The notes under the pieces are model-generated. The model had not been told where the DNA came from. It saw nothing but the letters and a program-made list of their open reading frames with translations, and ran no database searches. DNA of 64,000 nt, from contig NZ_CP022985.1 in NCBI RefSeq assembly GCF_003425985.1, forward strand, positions 1,277,501 to 1,341,500. Direction: 5' to 3'. This document shows, piece after piece, positions 8,686 to 18,125 of this stretch; the first letter of the stretch is position 1; the number at the start of each line of letters is the position of its first letter. This stretch comes from Mariniflexile sp. TRM1-10. GTDB lineage: Bacteria; Bacteroidota; Bacteroidia; Flavobacteriales; Flavobacteriaceae. The position numbers and the translations under genes are program-made.

Positions 8686-8693
8686 TAACTTTG
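8686..8693 (+). promoter_or_regulatory. -7 box before the large PEPCK-like gene
   Basis: TAACTTTG matches TAnnTTTG; no convincing TTG is seen 19-21 bases upstream. It overlaps the earliest possible TTG start (8691), which argues that translation really begins at the ATG at 8721. Confidence 0.4.
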
Positions 8694-8720
8694 TTGTTGA
8701 ATAACGAATTTTTTAAAGCC

Positions 8721-11700
8721 ATGCAAGAATCAAGAAAAGACATTGTACAATTTATCAATTTACAATTAGCAGCCCTAGGACAGCCTATTTACAAAGATTA
8801 TGAGGATAGTGATGAAAAATTTTGCGATCCAAAATTTGAAGCGCTTACCTCTGGAATGATAAAAAGTATACGTGAAAAATCCAGATTACTGGCAGACCAC
8901 CATTGTCCCGCAGATTCAAGAATTCAAAATTTTATAGATGATTACTTAAACAAGGTTTTTATAAACAAATCCTATAAACTGCCCAACAATACATTAATAC
9001 TATCTAAAAAAGGACACGCTAGAGAAGTGAGCTTGCCCCCTAATGGCAATACTTTTAAAAGTGAACTGGTTACATCCAATAGAATAAAGCAAGGAATTTT
9101 AAACAACCCATTAAATGACAAAAGAACCACAAAAGGCACTTTCCATATTGTAGAAGGTGATTTACCTGTACCATTAGATAAAAAAGAAGTGCCAAAAATT
9201 ACTTTTGCCCACTTTTTGAATGCAGCCTTTAATCCATCTGACGATTTAAAAATACTTCCATTTACCAGCAACCAAGAAAACAAGGCAAAAACAATGGTAT
9301 CGATGCTTTTAAGGCCTATTGTGTGTCCAGAAGTAAAAGGTGTTATTACCAAAAAATCTATGGAAGTTCGCTTTTTTGCACCAGGCAACTTGGTGAGTAA
9401 TTTAGACTTTGTTGAGTCTATCTTTGGAAATGCAGGAGACCCAAATTTAGCACAAAACGATGCCGCATTGGACACCGAACATTGGACAGGTCATACTGGA
9501 TGCATTATTTTGGCTCCCCAATTAACAACCCTTAAAAAGAAAGCTGTTGGATTGCCCCATTTTAACGACGCTACAGAACGTCAAAAAAGAGATGGTATGT
9601 ATTGGAATGATGCCAACGACATTTATAATGATGGCAATGCTTTTAAAGTGACGTGCAGGGACGACAGAGGTGTCGTCATTACATTAATAGCCGATAATTA
9701 TTACGGTTACTCAAAAAAAGAAATCAAAACCCAAATCAGCTACTCTGCAAATTTATTTGGTTTAGTTGAAGAGGAACATGCCGGAGGCGCAATGGCCTTT
9801 GCAAGAAGAGTTATGGGTGACACCTTAGACGGAAGGGATTACTCAGAATTTCATAATAATAAGCACTCTTTTGAAGAAGTTATAACACTACTAGGAAATA
9901 ATATAGAAGTCATGCCTGAAAACTATGCCATCGACAAAAAATATCCCAATATTGTTTACATTCCAGAGTTTTCTTATGTAAACACCAACACCAATAGCAT
10001 TATCTGGAAGCATAATGGAAAAGATCAAAAACTAACCATATCACCATACAAAACCTATGTGCACCCTACTGGTAATAAATTCAGATTGGAAAAACACAAG
10101 AGCATTAACTTATGGCGTATTGTAGATACTTTTGCTGAGGGTGTTTTTTGTCATAAACCCTGTACCGTATCAGGTGGTGGGAAATCTGAGATTTCAAAAT
10201 CTATGCAAAACGCCATTACTTACAGTACGTTTAATATTCATGACATTGATGAAGATTTCAAAAAAGCAGATGAAATCATAGAGTTCAATTATTCTACGCG
10301 TTGGAAAATCAAAGACCCGAATAGACCAAAATCGAGACATTTTTTAAGTGAAGACAGAAGCTTGAGTTCGGCGGTAAAACTGCTTACCCCATCAGAAGAA
10401 AACTCAGATGAATTCAACGAATTTTTAAGAAACATCCCTGTACATATCAGATCGTTGGTGCTTTTTGTAAAACGATTATACAGACAAGCACACGGCGCGC
10501 TAAACTGGAAAGATTACATGTCGGTAGAAATAATCAATGGACAAAAAGGAACAGGTCTTTTGTATAATAACACCCCAGTGGTGGGTAGTTATGTGCGTAT
10601 TGGGTTCAACCAAAAAGGAAACTGGATGCTAAATAAATTGAGATCTGATTTTTCTCCTTGTGAAAAAATCCAAACCGAAGACGACATTACTGCTTCAATA
10701 ACATTACCTAGAGAACAGATAAAAAACCTGAATCCAGAATACTCCAACAAAAGTGTAAAAGTACTCACCAATTGCGAAGCGCATTTGTTCCAAAGACCTG
10801 ATGAAGCCGTTGTAAGAGGCTACGATAAAAACGCAGAATTGGATATTATTTCAAATGGTCGCTTTTTAACAAACTATGAATTGTTGAAAAAAGCCGATGC
10901 CATTGCCATTTATGAGGACACCATCAACTTTGACAAATACACGCAACCCGTTAAAGATTTCATTACCAATATCGTAAACAGCAACGACGACGAAGCATTT
11001 TTTGTACTGCCATCACACACTAGGATTGTGAATGGCGAACCCACTGCCAATCCCCGCTATTTGGAGCCAAGCAGACATATTGAAGAAACTGAGGCTAGTT
11101 ATTTAGCAGATATGGGTGTGCGTTTACTTCGAAAAATAAAATTTGACGAACCCGTTATTCATGTGGTAAATGCGGTACTTCCTGGCAGACGAAACAACCC
11201 TGTTGATAAGGTTGCGGGCATTCGACCTTTGGCGGTGTATAATCCAATTCACTATCAAGAAACCCCCGAATTGTTTATGGACTTTATCTGTAGCCTAACA
11301 GGTAAGTCACCATCAACAACCGGAGCAGGTTCAGAAGGAGCCTTAACCAAAGCCCCATTTAATATGCTAACACCAACTACCGATTTGAATAATGCGCTAT
11401 TGTCTCACATTTTAACAGAATCAAATGGGTTTAGCACAGCAGCTGGATATGTAGGAGCTGAAAATAAAATTGACCATGACGTCAGTTTGCTTATTCCAGA
11501 AATCTGGGCACGATTGGAGCCAAAAGATAGAGATCCCAAACAGCTAATTGCAAACGGTTCCTTAGAAAAATTGGATGATTTCGAGTACCATGGCGAAATC
11601 ATATTGGCAAGTAGATTAGGCTATAGAATTACAAAAACATTTGCACTAAGATGCATGAATAGATTGTTTGATGAACCTACAGCCGTTTTTAACGAACGCA

Positions 11701-12167
11701 TGCTAAAACCTGAAATTCAAGGCATTGAAGATTATGTAGATGGTATTAAAAACATTGTTGAAGCACAACAAAAAGTGGCATTAAGCTATTTTGAAGATGG
11801 CAGTGTTAAAGCAGCAATACCACCTTTAAAAATACTATTGCACATCATGGCGTATGGCAACTATGAGGGAAAAACCATTGACAACCCCGAATTACGTCAG
11901 TATTTCAATAGAAATTACGTATTGAAGAGCGATTGGTACAAACAAAGATTGGTTTTAAAACAGCAAAAAGACATTCGTTTTTATGATTCCCAATTAGCCT
12001 ATTTGGAAGCGTTTATCGCAAACCCAAACAACGATATATTAATTGAAGAAATGAACATTAAAGAGCGATTGAAATCAGTAAAAAAATCTTATGACCATGT
12101 AAAATCCCCTAAATATTTAAAAGAATTGGTTGGCACCATAGGCGCAGATCCACTGTATAGAAAGTAG
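8721..12167 (+). CDS. Probable pyrophosphate-type phosphoenolpyruvate carboxykinase
   Basis: A 1148-residue protein of about 130 kDa with no signal peptide. I read it as PPi-PEPCK (oxaloacetate + PPi <-> PEP + CO2 + Pi), known from Propionibacterium and Entamoeba as proteins of this unusual size. Support from sequence: YYGYSKKEIKTQ followed by GLVEEEHAGGAMAFAR (residues about 326-360) parallels the metal-binding Lys/His block of GTP-PEPCK, and TVSGGGKSEISKSM at about 482 resembles the kinase P-loop. The C-terminal half has conserved-looking blocks (TTGAGSEGALTKAPFNML, ESNGFSTAAGYVGAENK). The assignment rests on my memory of the family rather than on an alignment; the alternative is an uncharacterised large protein. 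A normal ATP-PEPCK is encoded at 47819-49435. Confidence 0.6.
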   Translation: MQESRKDIVQFINLQLAALGQPIYKDYEDSDEKFCDPKFEALTSGMIKSIREKSRLLADHHCPADSRIQNFIDDYLNKVFINKSYKLPNNTLILSKKGHAREVSLPPNGNTFKSELVTSNRIKQGILNNPLNDKRTTKGTFHIVEGDLPVPLDKKEVPKITFAHFLNAAFNPSDDLKILPFTSNQENKAKTMVSMLLRPIVCPEVKGVITKKSMEVRFFAPGNLVSNLDFVESIFGNAGDPNLAQNDAALDTEHWTGHTGCIILAPQLTTLKKKAVGLPHFNDATERQKRDGMYWNDANDIYNDGNAFKVTCRDDRGVVITLIADNYYGYSKKEIKTQISYSANLFGLVEEEHAGGAMAFARRVMGDTLDGRDYSEFHNNKHSFEEVITLLGNNIEVMPENYAIDKKYPNIVYIPEFSYVNTNTNSIIWKHNGKDQKLTISPYKTYVHPTGNKFRLEKHKSINLWRIVDTFAEGVFCHKPCTVSGGGKSEISKSMQNAITYSTFNIHDIDEDFKKADEIIEFNYSTRWKIKDPNRPKSRHFLSEDRSLSSAVKLLTPSEENSDEFNEFLRNIPVHIRSLVLFVKRLYRQAHGALNWKDYMSVEIINGQKGTGLLYNNTPVVGSYVRIGFNQKGNWMLNKLRSDFSPCEKIQTEDDITASITLPREQIKNLNPEYSNKSVKVLTNCEAHLFQRPDEAVVRGYDKNAELDIISNGRFLTNYELLKKADAIAIYEDTINFDKYTQPVKDFITNIVNSNDDEAFFVLPSHTRIVNGEPTANPRYLEPSRHIEETEASYLADMGVRLLRKIKFDEPVIHVVNAVLPGRRNNPVDKVAGIRPLAVYNPIHYQETPELFMDFICSLTGKSPSTTGAGSEGALTKAPFNMLTPTTDLNNALLSHILTESNGFSTAAGYVGAENKIDHDVSLLIPEIWARLEPKDRDPKQLIANGSLEKLDDFEYHGEIILASRLGYRITKTFALRCMNRLFDEPTAVFNERMLKPEIQGIEDYVDGIKNIVEAQQKVALSYFEDGSVKAAIPPLKILLHIMAYGNYEGKTIDNPELRQYFNRNYVLKSDWYKQRLVLKQQKDIRFYDSQLAYLEAFIANPNNDILIEEMNIKERLKSVKKSYDHVKSPKYLKELVGTIGADPLYRK

Positions 12168-12276
12168 CTTTCTAAAAAATTAAGGCACAAACGGTATTCA
12201 ATCAAGAACAGCATGGCAACTTAACTGTTGGAATACTAAATGCGTTTCGTTAAATATTGAATTATTTGATATGATT

Positions 12277-12315
12277 AGACCAGTGAGGTTTTAAAACCTC
12301 ACTGGTCTTTTTTTT
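12277..12315 (+). terminator. Terminator after the PEPCK-like gene
   Basis: AGACCAGTGAGGTTTT with its exact complement AAAACCTCACTGGTCT, followed by nine T residues; about 110 bases after the stop at 12167. Confidence 0.85.
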
Positions 12316-12342
12316 CCTAATATTTTGATTACATTTACTCTT

Positions 12343-13245
12343 ATGTTTTCATCTAAAAAACGGTTAGATAATGCTTATAAAAAAGCTAAAATCATCAACT
12401 TTGATGATGCTAGTAAATTTATTTTGTTTAGTGATTGCCACCGAGGTGACAATAGTTTTGCAGACGATTTTGCCAATAACAGAAACATTTATTTTCATGC
12501 CTTAAAACATTATTATGCTGAAGGTTTTCAGTATTGTGAACTTGGTGATGGCGATGAACTTTGGGAAAACCTCTCGTTTAAACCCATTTTTGAAGCACAT
12601 AAAAATGTGTACATGCTCATGCGCCAATTCCACAAAGAGAACAAACTGCACATGATATGGGGAAACCACGATATGGTTTACAGAAACCCAAATTATGTGA
12701 AAAAGCATGTATTTACTTATTTTGATAAAACTTTGGGTATTGATGTTGACTTATTCCCTGGGATTGAATACCACGAAGGCATTATTTTAAAAAATACAAC
12801 GACAAACCAAGACCTGTTTTTAACCCACGGGCATCAAGCCGATTGGTGGAATTATTTATTTTGGAAATGGAGTCGCTTTATGGTTAGAATACTTTGGAAA
12901 CCGTTGAATGTCATGGGAATTGCGGATCCAACAAGTCCTGCCAAAAACTACAGCGAACTTATAAAAGTAGAACGTCGAACCAAAAAATGGATTATTGAAA
13001 ACGATAATTTGGTAACTATTGTTGGTCACACGCATCGACCTCGTTTTCCTGAACCTGGAGACATTGCTTTTTTTAACGATGGCAGTTGTGTTCACCCAAG
13101 GAGTATTACTGGTATTGAAATTGAAAACGGTGAAATTTCATTAATCAAATGGTATATCGATACCAATGATGATGGCGTCCTTCAAATAGTAAGACTATTG
13201 CTTGAAGGCCCAAGGAAATTGATTGACTATAAAACAAGTCCTTAA
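12343..13245 (+). CDS. Calcineurin-like metallophosphoesterase
   Basis: A 300-residue phosphoesterase with all five metal-site motifs: FSDCHRGD at about 29, LGDGDELW at about 64, WGNHD at about 104, THGHQADWWN at about 160 and GHTHRPRF at about 225. The fold is that of LpxH/YbbF-type hydrolases, but HxxD is extended and I cannot name the substrate. The start is the ATG at 12343; a TTG six codons upstream sits too close to the preceding terminator. It is cytoplasmic and appears to be a single gene. Confidence 0.85.
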   Translation: MFSSKKRLDNAYKKAKIINFDDASKFILFSDCHRGDNSFADDFANNRNIYFHALKHYYAEGFQYCELGDGDELWENLSFKPIFEAHKNVYMLMRQFHKENKLHMIWGNHDMVYRNPNYVKKHVFTYFDKTLGIDVDLFPGIEYHEGIILKNTTTNQDLFLTHGHQADWWNYLFWKWSRFMVRILWKPLNVMGIADPTSPAKNYSELIKVERRTKKWIIENDNLVTIVGHTHRPRFPEPGDIAFFNDGSCVHPRSITGIEIENGEISLIKWYIDTNDDGVLQIVRLLLEGPRKLIDYKTSP

Positions 13246-13299
13246 TAGATTGACGCAACCAAAGGCTATTTTTTATATCTAATAATAAAAACCAAACAC

Positions 13300-13764
13300 A
13301 TGGAAAAGGCCATTTCAATCTTCTTATTATCACTTTTTGTTTATGGCTGCAGCTCTAATGATGAGATTCAATTAACCAAAGGTGATTACTTAATATTTGG
13401 TCACTTTTATGGATATTGCATTGGAGAAAGCTGTGTAGAAATCTTTAAGCTGACCAATGAAAAATTATATGAAGATTCTAACGATAATTATGCTAACGAA
13501 CCTTTTAATTTTGAAGTTTTAGACACTACTAAATTTGAAGCTGTTAAAGATTTAATTGATTATTTCCCAACAAAATTGTTGTCAGAAAAAGAAAGCACAC
13601 TTGGCTGCCCTGATTATGCTGATGCTGGCGGTCTTTTTATTGAATATTCTAGAAACGGTACGGTTAAAAGTTGGAGAATAGACCAAATAAAAGGTAATGT
13701 CCCTAGTTATTTACACAACTTTATGGATAAGGTAAACGAAAAAATAAGCCTTATTAACGAATAA
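13300..13764 (+). CDS. Small hypothetical lipoprotein
   Basis: 154 residues. Residues 1-16 are hydrophobic and end in VYGC, a lipobox with an unusual Tyr at -2, so Cys17 is the probable lipidation site. The following SSNDE is acidic, a feature that in Bacteroidota can direct lipoproteins to the cell surface. The mature part has three more cysteines (GYCIGESCVEIF and LGCPDYADAG) and no domain I recognise. Confidence 0.65.
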   Translation: MEKAISIFLLSLFVYGCSSNDEIQLTKGDYLIFGHFYGYCIGESCVEIFKLTNEKLYEDSNDNYANEPFNFEVLDTTKFEAVKDLIDYFPTKLLSEKESTLGCPDYADAGGLFIEYSRNGTVKSWRIDQIKGNVPSYLHNFMDKVNEKISLINE

Positions 13765-13839
13765 AAAGATTAAACTCTATTATTTGAAAACACAATGGGT
13801 TTTACGTTAGGGGGTTACTGTTTTCGCAGGTATAATGGA

Positions 13840-14166
13840 TTAACTCTCTGGAGCTAATTCTACCTCAAGACCATTCATATCGGGAGTCATTTGAATTTGA
13901 CATCCTAGACGACTATTTTCCCTTACATCAAAAGCTTCAGAAAGCATGGCTTCTTCGTCATCGCTCATTTCTGGCAAAGCCGTATTGCTCAATACATAAC
14001 ACTGGCAAGAAGCACACATAGCCATACCGCCACAAATACCGATAGTTCCCTCTGGAGCCAATTCGTAAGAACGAACAACTTCCATTAAATTCATCGCCAT
14101 ATCCGTAGGTGCCAAAACTTCGTGTGTTACACCTGCTCTATCTGTTATGTTTATTTTAATATCCAT
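13840..14166 (-). CDS. 2Fe-2S ferredoxin, adrenodoxin/ISC type
   Basis: A 108-residue electron carrier with the cluster motif CGGMAMCASC (C-x5-C-x2-C) at residues about 45-54 and the fourth cysteine in RLGCQI at about 88. The acidic stretch PEMSDDEEAML is typical of the adrenodoxin branch used in Fe-S assembly or P450 systems. It is transcribed away from the rnf operon, with 300 bases between the two starts; that gap holds one palindrome and no other gene. Confidence 0.9.
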   Translation of the reverse strand: MDIKINITDRAGVTHEVLAPTDMAMNLMEVVRSYELAPEGTIGICGGMAMCASCQCYVLSNTALPEMSDDEEAMLSEAFDVRENSRLGCQIQMTPDMNGLEVELAPES

Positions 14167-14391
14167 CCTACTGCTATAATAAAGTTAGGAGTTTTATGCT
14201 TTATTGCGTTGTTTCATCTATAATCACATAGAAAAAAATCTATGCAAAAATAGCACTTAATTTGTAAATATCAAATCTATTTCCTATAATTCTTATAGAC
14301 TTAATAGGTTTTACGTAAAATGAAAAAAAACGTCCTATTTATTTTCTTTAATCGCAAAATACGAATAAAACTTACGAATAATTTCAATAGC

Positions 14392-14403
14392 TGACATAAA
14401 TCA
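14392..14403 (+). promoter_or_regulatory. Candidate Crp/Fnr-type operator upstream of rseC-rnf
   Basis: TGAC-ATAA-ATCA fits the core TGAY-N4-RTCA of the FNR/FixK group and lies 69 bases (centre) before the rseC ATG. Matching sites precede the ferredoxin gene (23215) and nifJ (24010). Confidence 0.4.
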
Positions 14404-14466
14404 TAAAATTGCCAATAGCAAAATACTAACTTCCCCCTATGAATTTCAGTATAACTAGAGGTAGTT

Positions 14467-14892
14467 ATGAACGCTCAAACTAATAATAATCAATTTATAC
14501 ATTCTGGTATCATCTCAAAGATAACTGGCGATTCTGTTATTGTATCCTTAGAACAAAATATACATTGCGAATCGTGTAAAGCTAAGGCAGGATGTGGCAT
14601 TTCAGAATCCAGCACAAAAGAGATAGAGGTATTTAATACATCCGACTCTTTTAAAATCAATGAAATTGTCAATATTGTTTTAAAAAAAGCATTGGGTTTT
14701 AAAGCAGTCTTTTGGGCATATATCTTCCCATTTATTTTAATGTTTTGCACCCTTATCATTTCATCTTACTTTTTAGAAGAGTGGATAGCAGGAATCCTTT
14801 CCATCCTTGTGTTACTACCCTATTATCTGGTACTCTATTATTTTAAAAACGCTCTTAAAAGTGTTTTTAAAATTTCAATACTAAAAACATAA
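14467..14892 (+). CDS. RseC/MucC family protein, first gene of the rnf operon
   Basis: A 141-residue membrane protein. The N-terminal soluble part has a cysteine cluster HCESCKAKAGCG at about residue 36, typical of RseC. Two transmembrane helices follow at about 79-98 and 103-122. In E. coli RseC works with Rsx/Rnf in keeping SoxR reduced, and in Bacteroidota the family regularly heads rnf operons. Six bases separate it from rnfB. Confidence 0.85.
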   Translation: MNAQTNNNQFIHSGIISKITGDSVIVSLEQNIHCESCKAKAGCGISESSTKEIEVFNTSDSFKINEIVNIVLKKALGFKAVFWAYIFPFILMFCTLIISSYFLEEWIAGILSILVLLPYYLVLYYFKNALKSVFKISILKT

Positions 14893-14898
14893 TGAAGT

Positions 14899-15789
14899 AT
14901 GTCAAACTCCGTCCTATATAGTGTTTTATTATTAGCTTCTTTAGGAGTCATTGCCGCCATTGTGTTGTATGTGGTTTCTAAAAAATTCTATGTTTATGAG
15001 GATCCATTAATTGCAAAGGCTGACGAATTATTACCGGCTGCCAATTGTGGAGGATGTGGATCTCCTGGCTGCAAAGCTTTTGCCGAAAAACTAGTTAAAA
15101 CAGAAGATATATCTGAATTATTTTGCCCTGTCGGAGGCAACACTGTCATGAAGCAGGTTGCCGAAATTTTAGGTAAAGAAGTTGCAGAAAAAGACCCGAC
15201 ACTCGCTGTGGTCCTTTGCCAGGGTGGCTGTGATGTTCGACCAAAAACCACCGAGTACCAAGGACCGCGTTCCTGTACTATTTCAGCAATGATATATAGT
15301 GGAGAAACCGATTGCCAGTATGGCTGTTTAGGCGATGGCGATTGTGTTGCAGTGTGTAAGTTTGATGCCATGTACATGGATGAAAACACAGGGTTGCCTG
15401 TTGTTATTACAGATAAATGTACGTCCTGTGGCGCTTGTGCCGAAGCTTGCCCCAGAGATATTATTGAAATGCGTCCTAAGCACAAAAGGGATTTAAAAAT
15501 ATTTGTTGGTTGCCTAAACGAAGATAAAGCTGGCATTGCTAAAAAAGCTTGCGATGTGGCATGTATTGGATGCTCTAAATGCCAAGATATTTGCCCCAAA
15601 GATGCCATAACCATGGAAAACAATTTGGCTTATATAGATGCTATTGCCTGCACACTCTGTAGAAAATGTGTCGATATATGTCCAACACACTCTATTATAG
15701 AAACCAATTTTCCACCAAAAAAAGTAAAGAAGGTTGAACCTACAGTGGAAGCTATTGCTGAATCTGAAAAACCAGAAACCGATGATTAA
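14899..15789 (+). CDS. rnfB: Ion-translocating electron transport complex subunit RnfB
   Basis: A 296-residue ferredoxin-like subunit that takes electrons from soluble ferredoxin. One N-terminal membrane anchor (residues 5-27) is followed by the 4Fe-4S motif ANCGGCGSPGC at about 49. Several Cys-rich cluster blocks then follow (CLGDGDCVAVC, CTSCGACAEACP, CIGCSKCQDICP, CTLCRKCVDICP). The tail is Lys/Glu-rich. Its last 8 bases overlap the start of rnfC. Confidence 0.95.
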   Translation: MSNSVLYSVLLLASLGVIAAIVLYVVSKKFYVYEDPLIAKADELLPAANCGGCGSPGCKAFAEKLVKTEDISELFCPVGGNTVMKQVAEILGKEVAEKDPTLAVVLCQGGCDVRPKTTEYQGPRSCTISAMIYSGETDCQYGCLGDGDCVAVCKFDAMYMDENTGLPVVITDKCTSCGACAEACPRDIIEMRPKHKRDLKIFVGCLNEDKAGIAKKACDVACIGCSKCQDICPKDAITMENNLAYIDAIACTLCRKCVDICPTHSIIETNFPPKKVKKVEPTVEAIAESEKPETDD

Positions 15790-17110
15790 GACATTTCCAA
15801 AAGGCGGAATTCATCCTCCAGAAAATAAAATAACATCTTCAGAAGGTATCAAAAAAATGACGGTACCTAAAGTTGTATATGTCCCCATATCGCAACATAT
15901 AGGGATTCCGGCGGAAATAATCGTTGACACCAAAGACAAGGTGAAAATTGGACAAGTTATAGCAAAATCTGGCGGCTATGTATCTTCCAATGTACATTCA
16001 CCAGTTGCAGGAACAGTAACAAAACTTGATAAAATAATAGATACAAGTGGTTATAAAAAACAATGTATTGTTATTAGAACAGATCCTAAAGACACATCGA
16101 ATTTTGAAGATATAGAATATCCTTTAAAAACCGATATTGAAATAGAACCCAAAGCTATTTTACAAAAAATAAATGATTTTGGCATTGTTGGATTAGGTGG
16201 CGCCACATTTCCATCCCATGTAAAATTAAATATTAAAGAAGGAACTATCATAGATCATCTTATTATTAATGGTGTAGAATGCGAACCTTATTTAACCGCC
16301 GACCATCGTTTAATGCTTGAAAAAGCGGAAGAAATAATAGTCGGTATAAAAATATTGCTCTTTGCATTACATATTGACAAAGCTATTATTGGGATTGAGA
16401 ATAATAAAAAAGATGCTATCGATCTCTTTAAAACACTCACTAAAGATGATAACACCATTAAAGTAGCAGCGTTACAGGTGAAATACCCACAAGGTGGAGA
16501 AAAACAACTTGTAAGAGCCATATTAAACAGGGAAGTTCCTAAAAACGGATTACCACTGGATGTTGGTGTTATCGTGCATAATGTAGGAACCATTTTTGCC
16601 ATTTATCAAGCTATTCAGCATAATAAACCATTAACCGAACGTGTCGTAACAGTGACTGGTAAAAAAGTTAAAAATGCTTCAAATTACTGGGTTAAAATAG
16701 GCACTCCCATTAAGGATTTAGTTGACGAAGTTGGTGGTTTACCCGAAGGCACCCGTAAAATAGTTAATGGTGGTCCGATGATGGGGAAAGCCATTAAAAA
16801 CCTAGATGTTCCCGTAACAAAAGGAACTTCTGGAATTTTAATTATTTCTGAAGATGAAGCTAGCAGAGGCGAACCAAAAAACTGCATTCGTTGCAGTGAG
16901 TGCATTAATGTTTGCCCAATGGGATTAGAACCTCATCTTCTTATGAATTTATCTGAAAAAGGCATGTTTGAAAATGCTTCAGCAGAAGATATCATGACCT
17001 GTATTGAGTGTGGTTCTTGTAGTTATGTTTGCCCATCGCATCGTCCGTTGCTAGACTATATAAGATTTGGGAAAAATAGTGTCAAAAAATTAAACACTTC
17101 TAAAAATTAG
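15782..17110 (+). CDS. rnfC: Rnf complex subunit RnfC
   Basis: A 442-residue NADH- and flavin-binding subunit with GGIHPPENK near the start, GLGGATFPSHVKL at about 135, GVECEPYLTADHR, and two 4Fe-4S motifs CIRCSECINVCP and CIECGSCSYVCP near 370-410. The ATG at 15782 (MIKTFPKGG) is chosen because all family members begin just before this motif; the 16 codons upstream lie inside rnfB. Confidence 0.96.
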   Translation: MIKTFPKGGIHPPENKITSSEGIKKMTVPKVVYVPISQHIGIPAEIIVDTKDKVKIGQVIAKSGGYVSSNVHSPVAGTVTKLDKIIDTSGYKKQCIVIRTDPKDTSNFEDIEYPLKTDIEIEPKAILQKINDFGIVGLGGATFPSHVKLNIKEGTIIDHLIINGVECEPYLTADHRLMLEKAEEIIVGIKILLFALHIDKAIIGIENNKKDAIDLFKTLTKDDNTIKVAALQVKYPQGGEKQLVRAILNREVPKNGLPLDVGVIVHNVGTIFAIYQAIQHNKPLTERVVTVTGKKVKNASNYWVKIGTPIKDLVDEVGGLPEGTRKIVNGGPMMGKAIKNLDVPVTKGTSGILIISEDEASRGEPKNCIRCSECINVCPMGLEPHLLMNLSEKGMFENASAEDIMTCIECGSCSYVCPSHRPLLDYIRFGKNSVKKLNTSKN

Positions 17111-17112
17111 CT

Positions 17113-18123
17113 ATGAGCAATCAACCTATAATCGTATCGGCGTCTCCACATGTTCATTCAGACAGAACATCAAAAAAACTTATGTATGATGTGATAATCG
17201 CATTAATACCTGCTTTTTTGGTTTCTATATATGTTTTTGGAATGAGTGCTTTAATTGTTACTTCGGTAGCTATTACATCCTGTGTATTATTTGAATACTT
17301 AATTCAAAAATACCTATTGAAATCGGATGTAACCATAACCGATGGATCGGCCTTACTCACCGGTATTTTATTAGCATTTAATTTACCTTCAAACCTACCC
17401 ATTTGGATGGTTGTTGTTGGTGCATTAGTTGCCATTGGTATTGCAAAATTATCCTTTGGTGGCTTAGGCTTTAATATATTCAACCCTGCTTTGGTAGGTC
17501 GTGTGTTTTTATTGGTATCATTCCCTGTACAAATGACGATGTGGCCAACTGCGATTGAAAACAACACAACATTAGTTGATGCCGTTACTGGAGCGACCTC
17601 TTTAGGCACTATAAAAGAAGGCCTATTGGCTGGTGATACCATGACCGAAATCAGCACAAGAATTCCTTCTGCCATAGATATGTTATTTGGTTTTACAGGA
17701 GGTTCTCTTGGCGAAATGTCCGCCCTGGTATTATTACTCGGAGGTGTTTATTTAATAATAAGAAAAGTTATTTCTTGGCACATACCTATAACCCTGATAC
17801 TTACCATGGTGGTTTTTACAGGTGTTTTTTGGGTAATAAACCCAGAACACTATGCCAACCCTGTCATTCATATTTTATCTGGTGGAGCTATTTTGGGTGC
17901 CTTTTTTATGGCAACCGATTTAGTGACGAGCCCTATGACCAAAAAAGGCATGGTAATTTTTGCTATTGGTATTGGAGTGCTAACCGTTTTAATTCGGCTT
18001 TTCGGAGCATATCCTGAGGGTATTTCCTTTGCTATTTTAATTATGAACGCCTTTGTACCATTAATGAACAAATATTTTAAACCTCGAAGATTTGGTTCTA
18101 AGATAAAAGTTAAAATCGTGTAA
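17113..18123 (+). CDS. rnfD: Rnf complex subunit RnfD
   Basis: A 336-residue polytopic membrane subunit. DAVTGATSLG at about residue 156 carries the threonine that receives covalent FMN (consensus S/T-GAT). It has about nine hydrophobic helices, and the conserved N-terminal SPHVHSDRTSKKLMYDVI is present. Two bases separate it from rnfC. Confidence 0.96.
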   Translation: MSNQPIIVSASPHVHSDRTSKKLMYDVIIALIPAFLVSIYVFGMSALIVTSVAITSCVLFEYLIQKYLLKSDVTITDGSALLTGILLAFNLPSNLPIWMVVVGALVAIGIAKLSFGGLGFNIFNPALVGRVFLLVSFPVQMTMWPTAIENNTTLVDAVTGATSLGTIKEGLLAGDTMTEISTRIPSAIDMLFGFTGGSLGEMSALVLLLGGVYLIIRKVISWHIPITLILTMVVFTGVFWVINPEHYANPVIHILSGGAILGAFFMATDLVTSPMTKKGMVIFAIGIGVLTVLIRLFGAYPEGISFAILIMNAFVPLMNKYFKPRRFGSKIKVKIV

Positions 18124-18125
18124 TC

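Noticed and set aside
14994..15623. A 209-codon open frame antisense to rnfB
   Set aside because: It mirrors the Cys/Gly-rich rnfB frame, has no family features, and rnfB is certain on the other strand.
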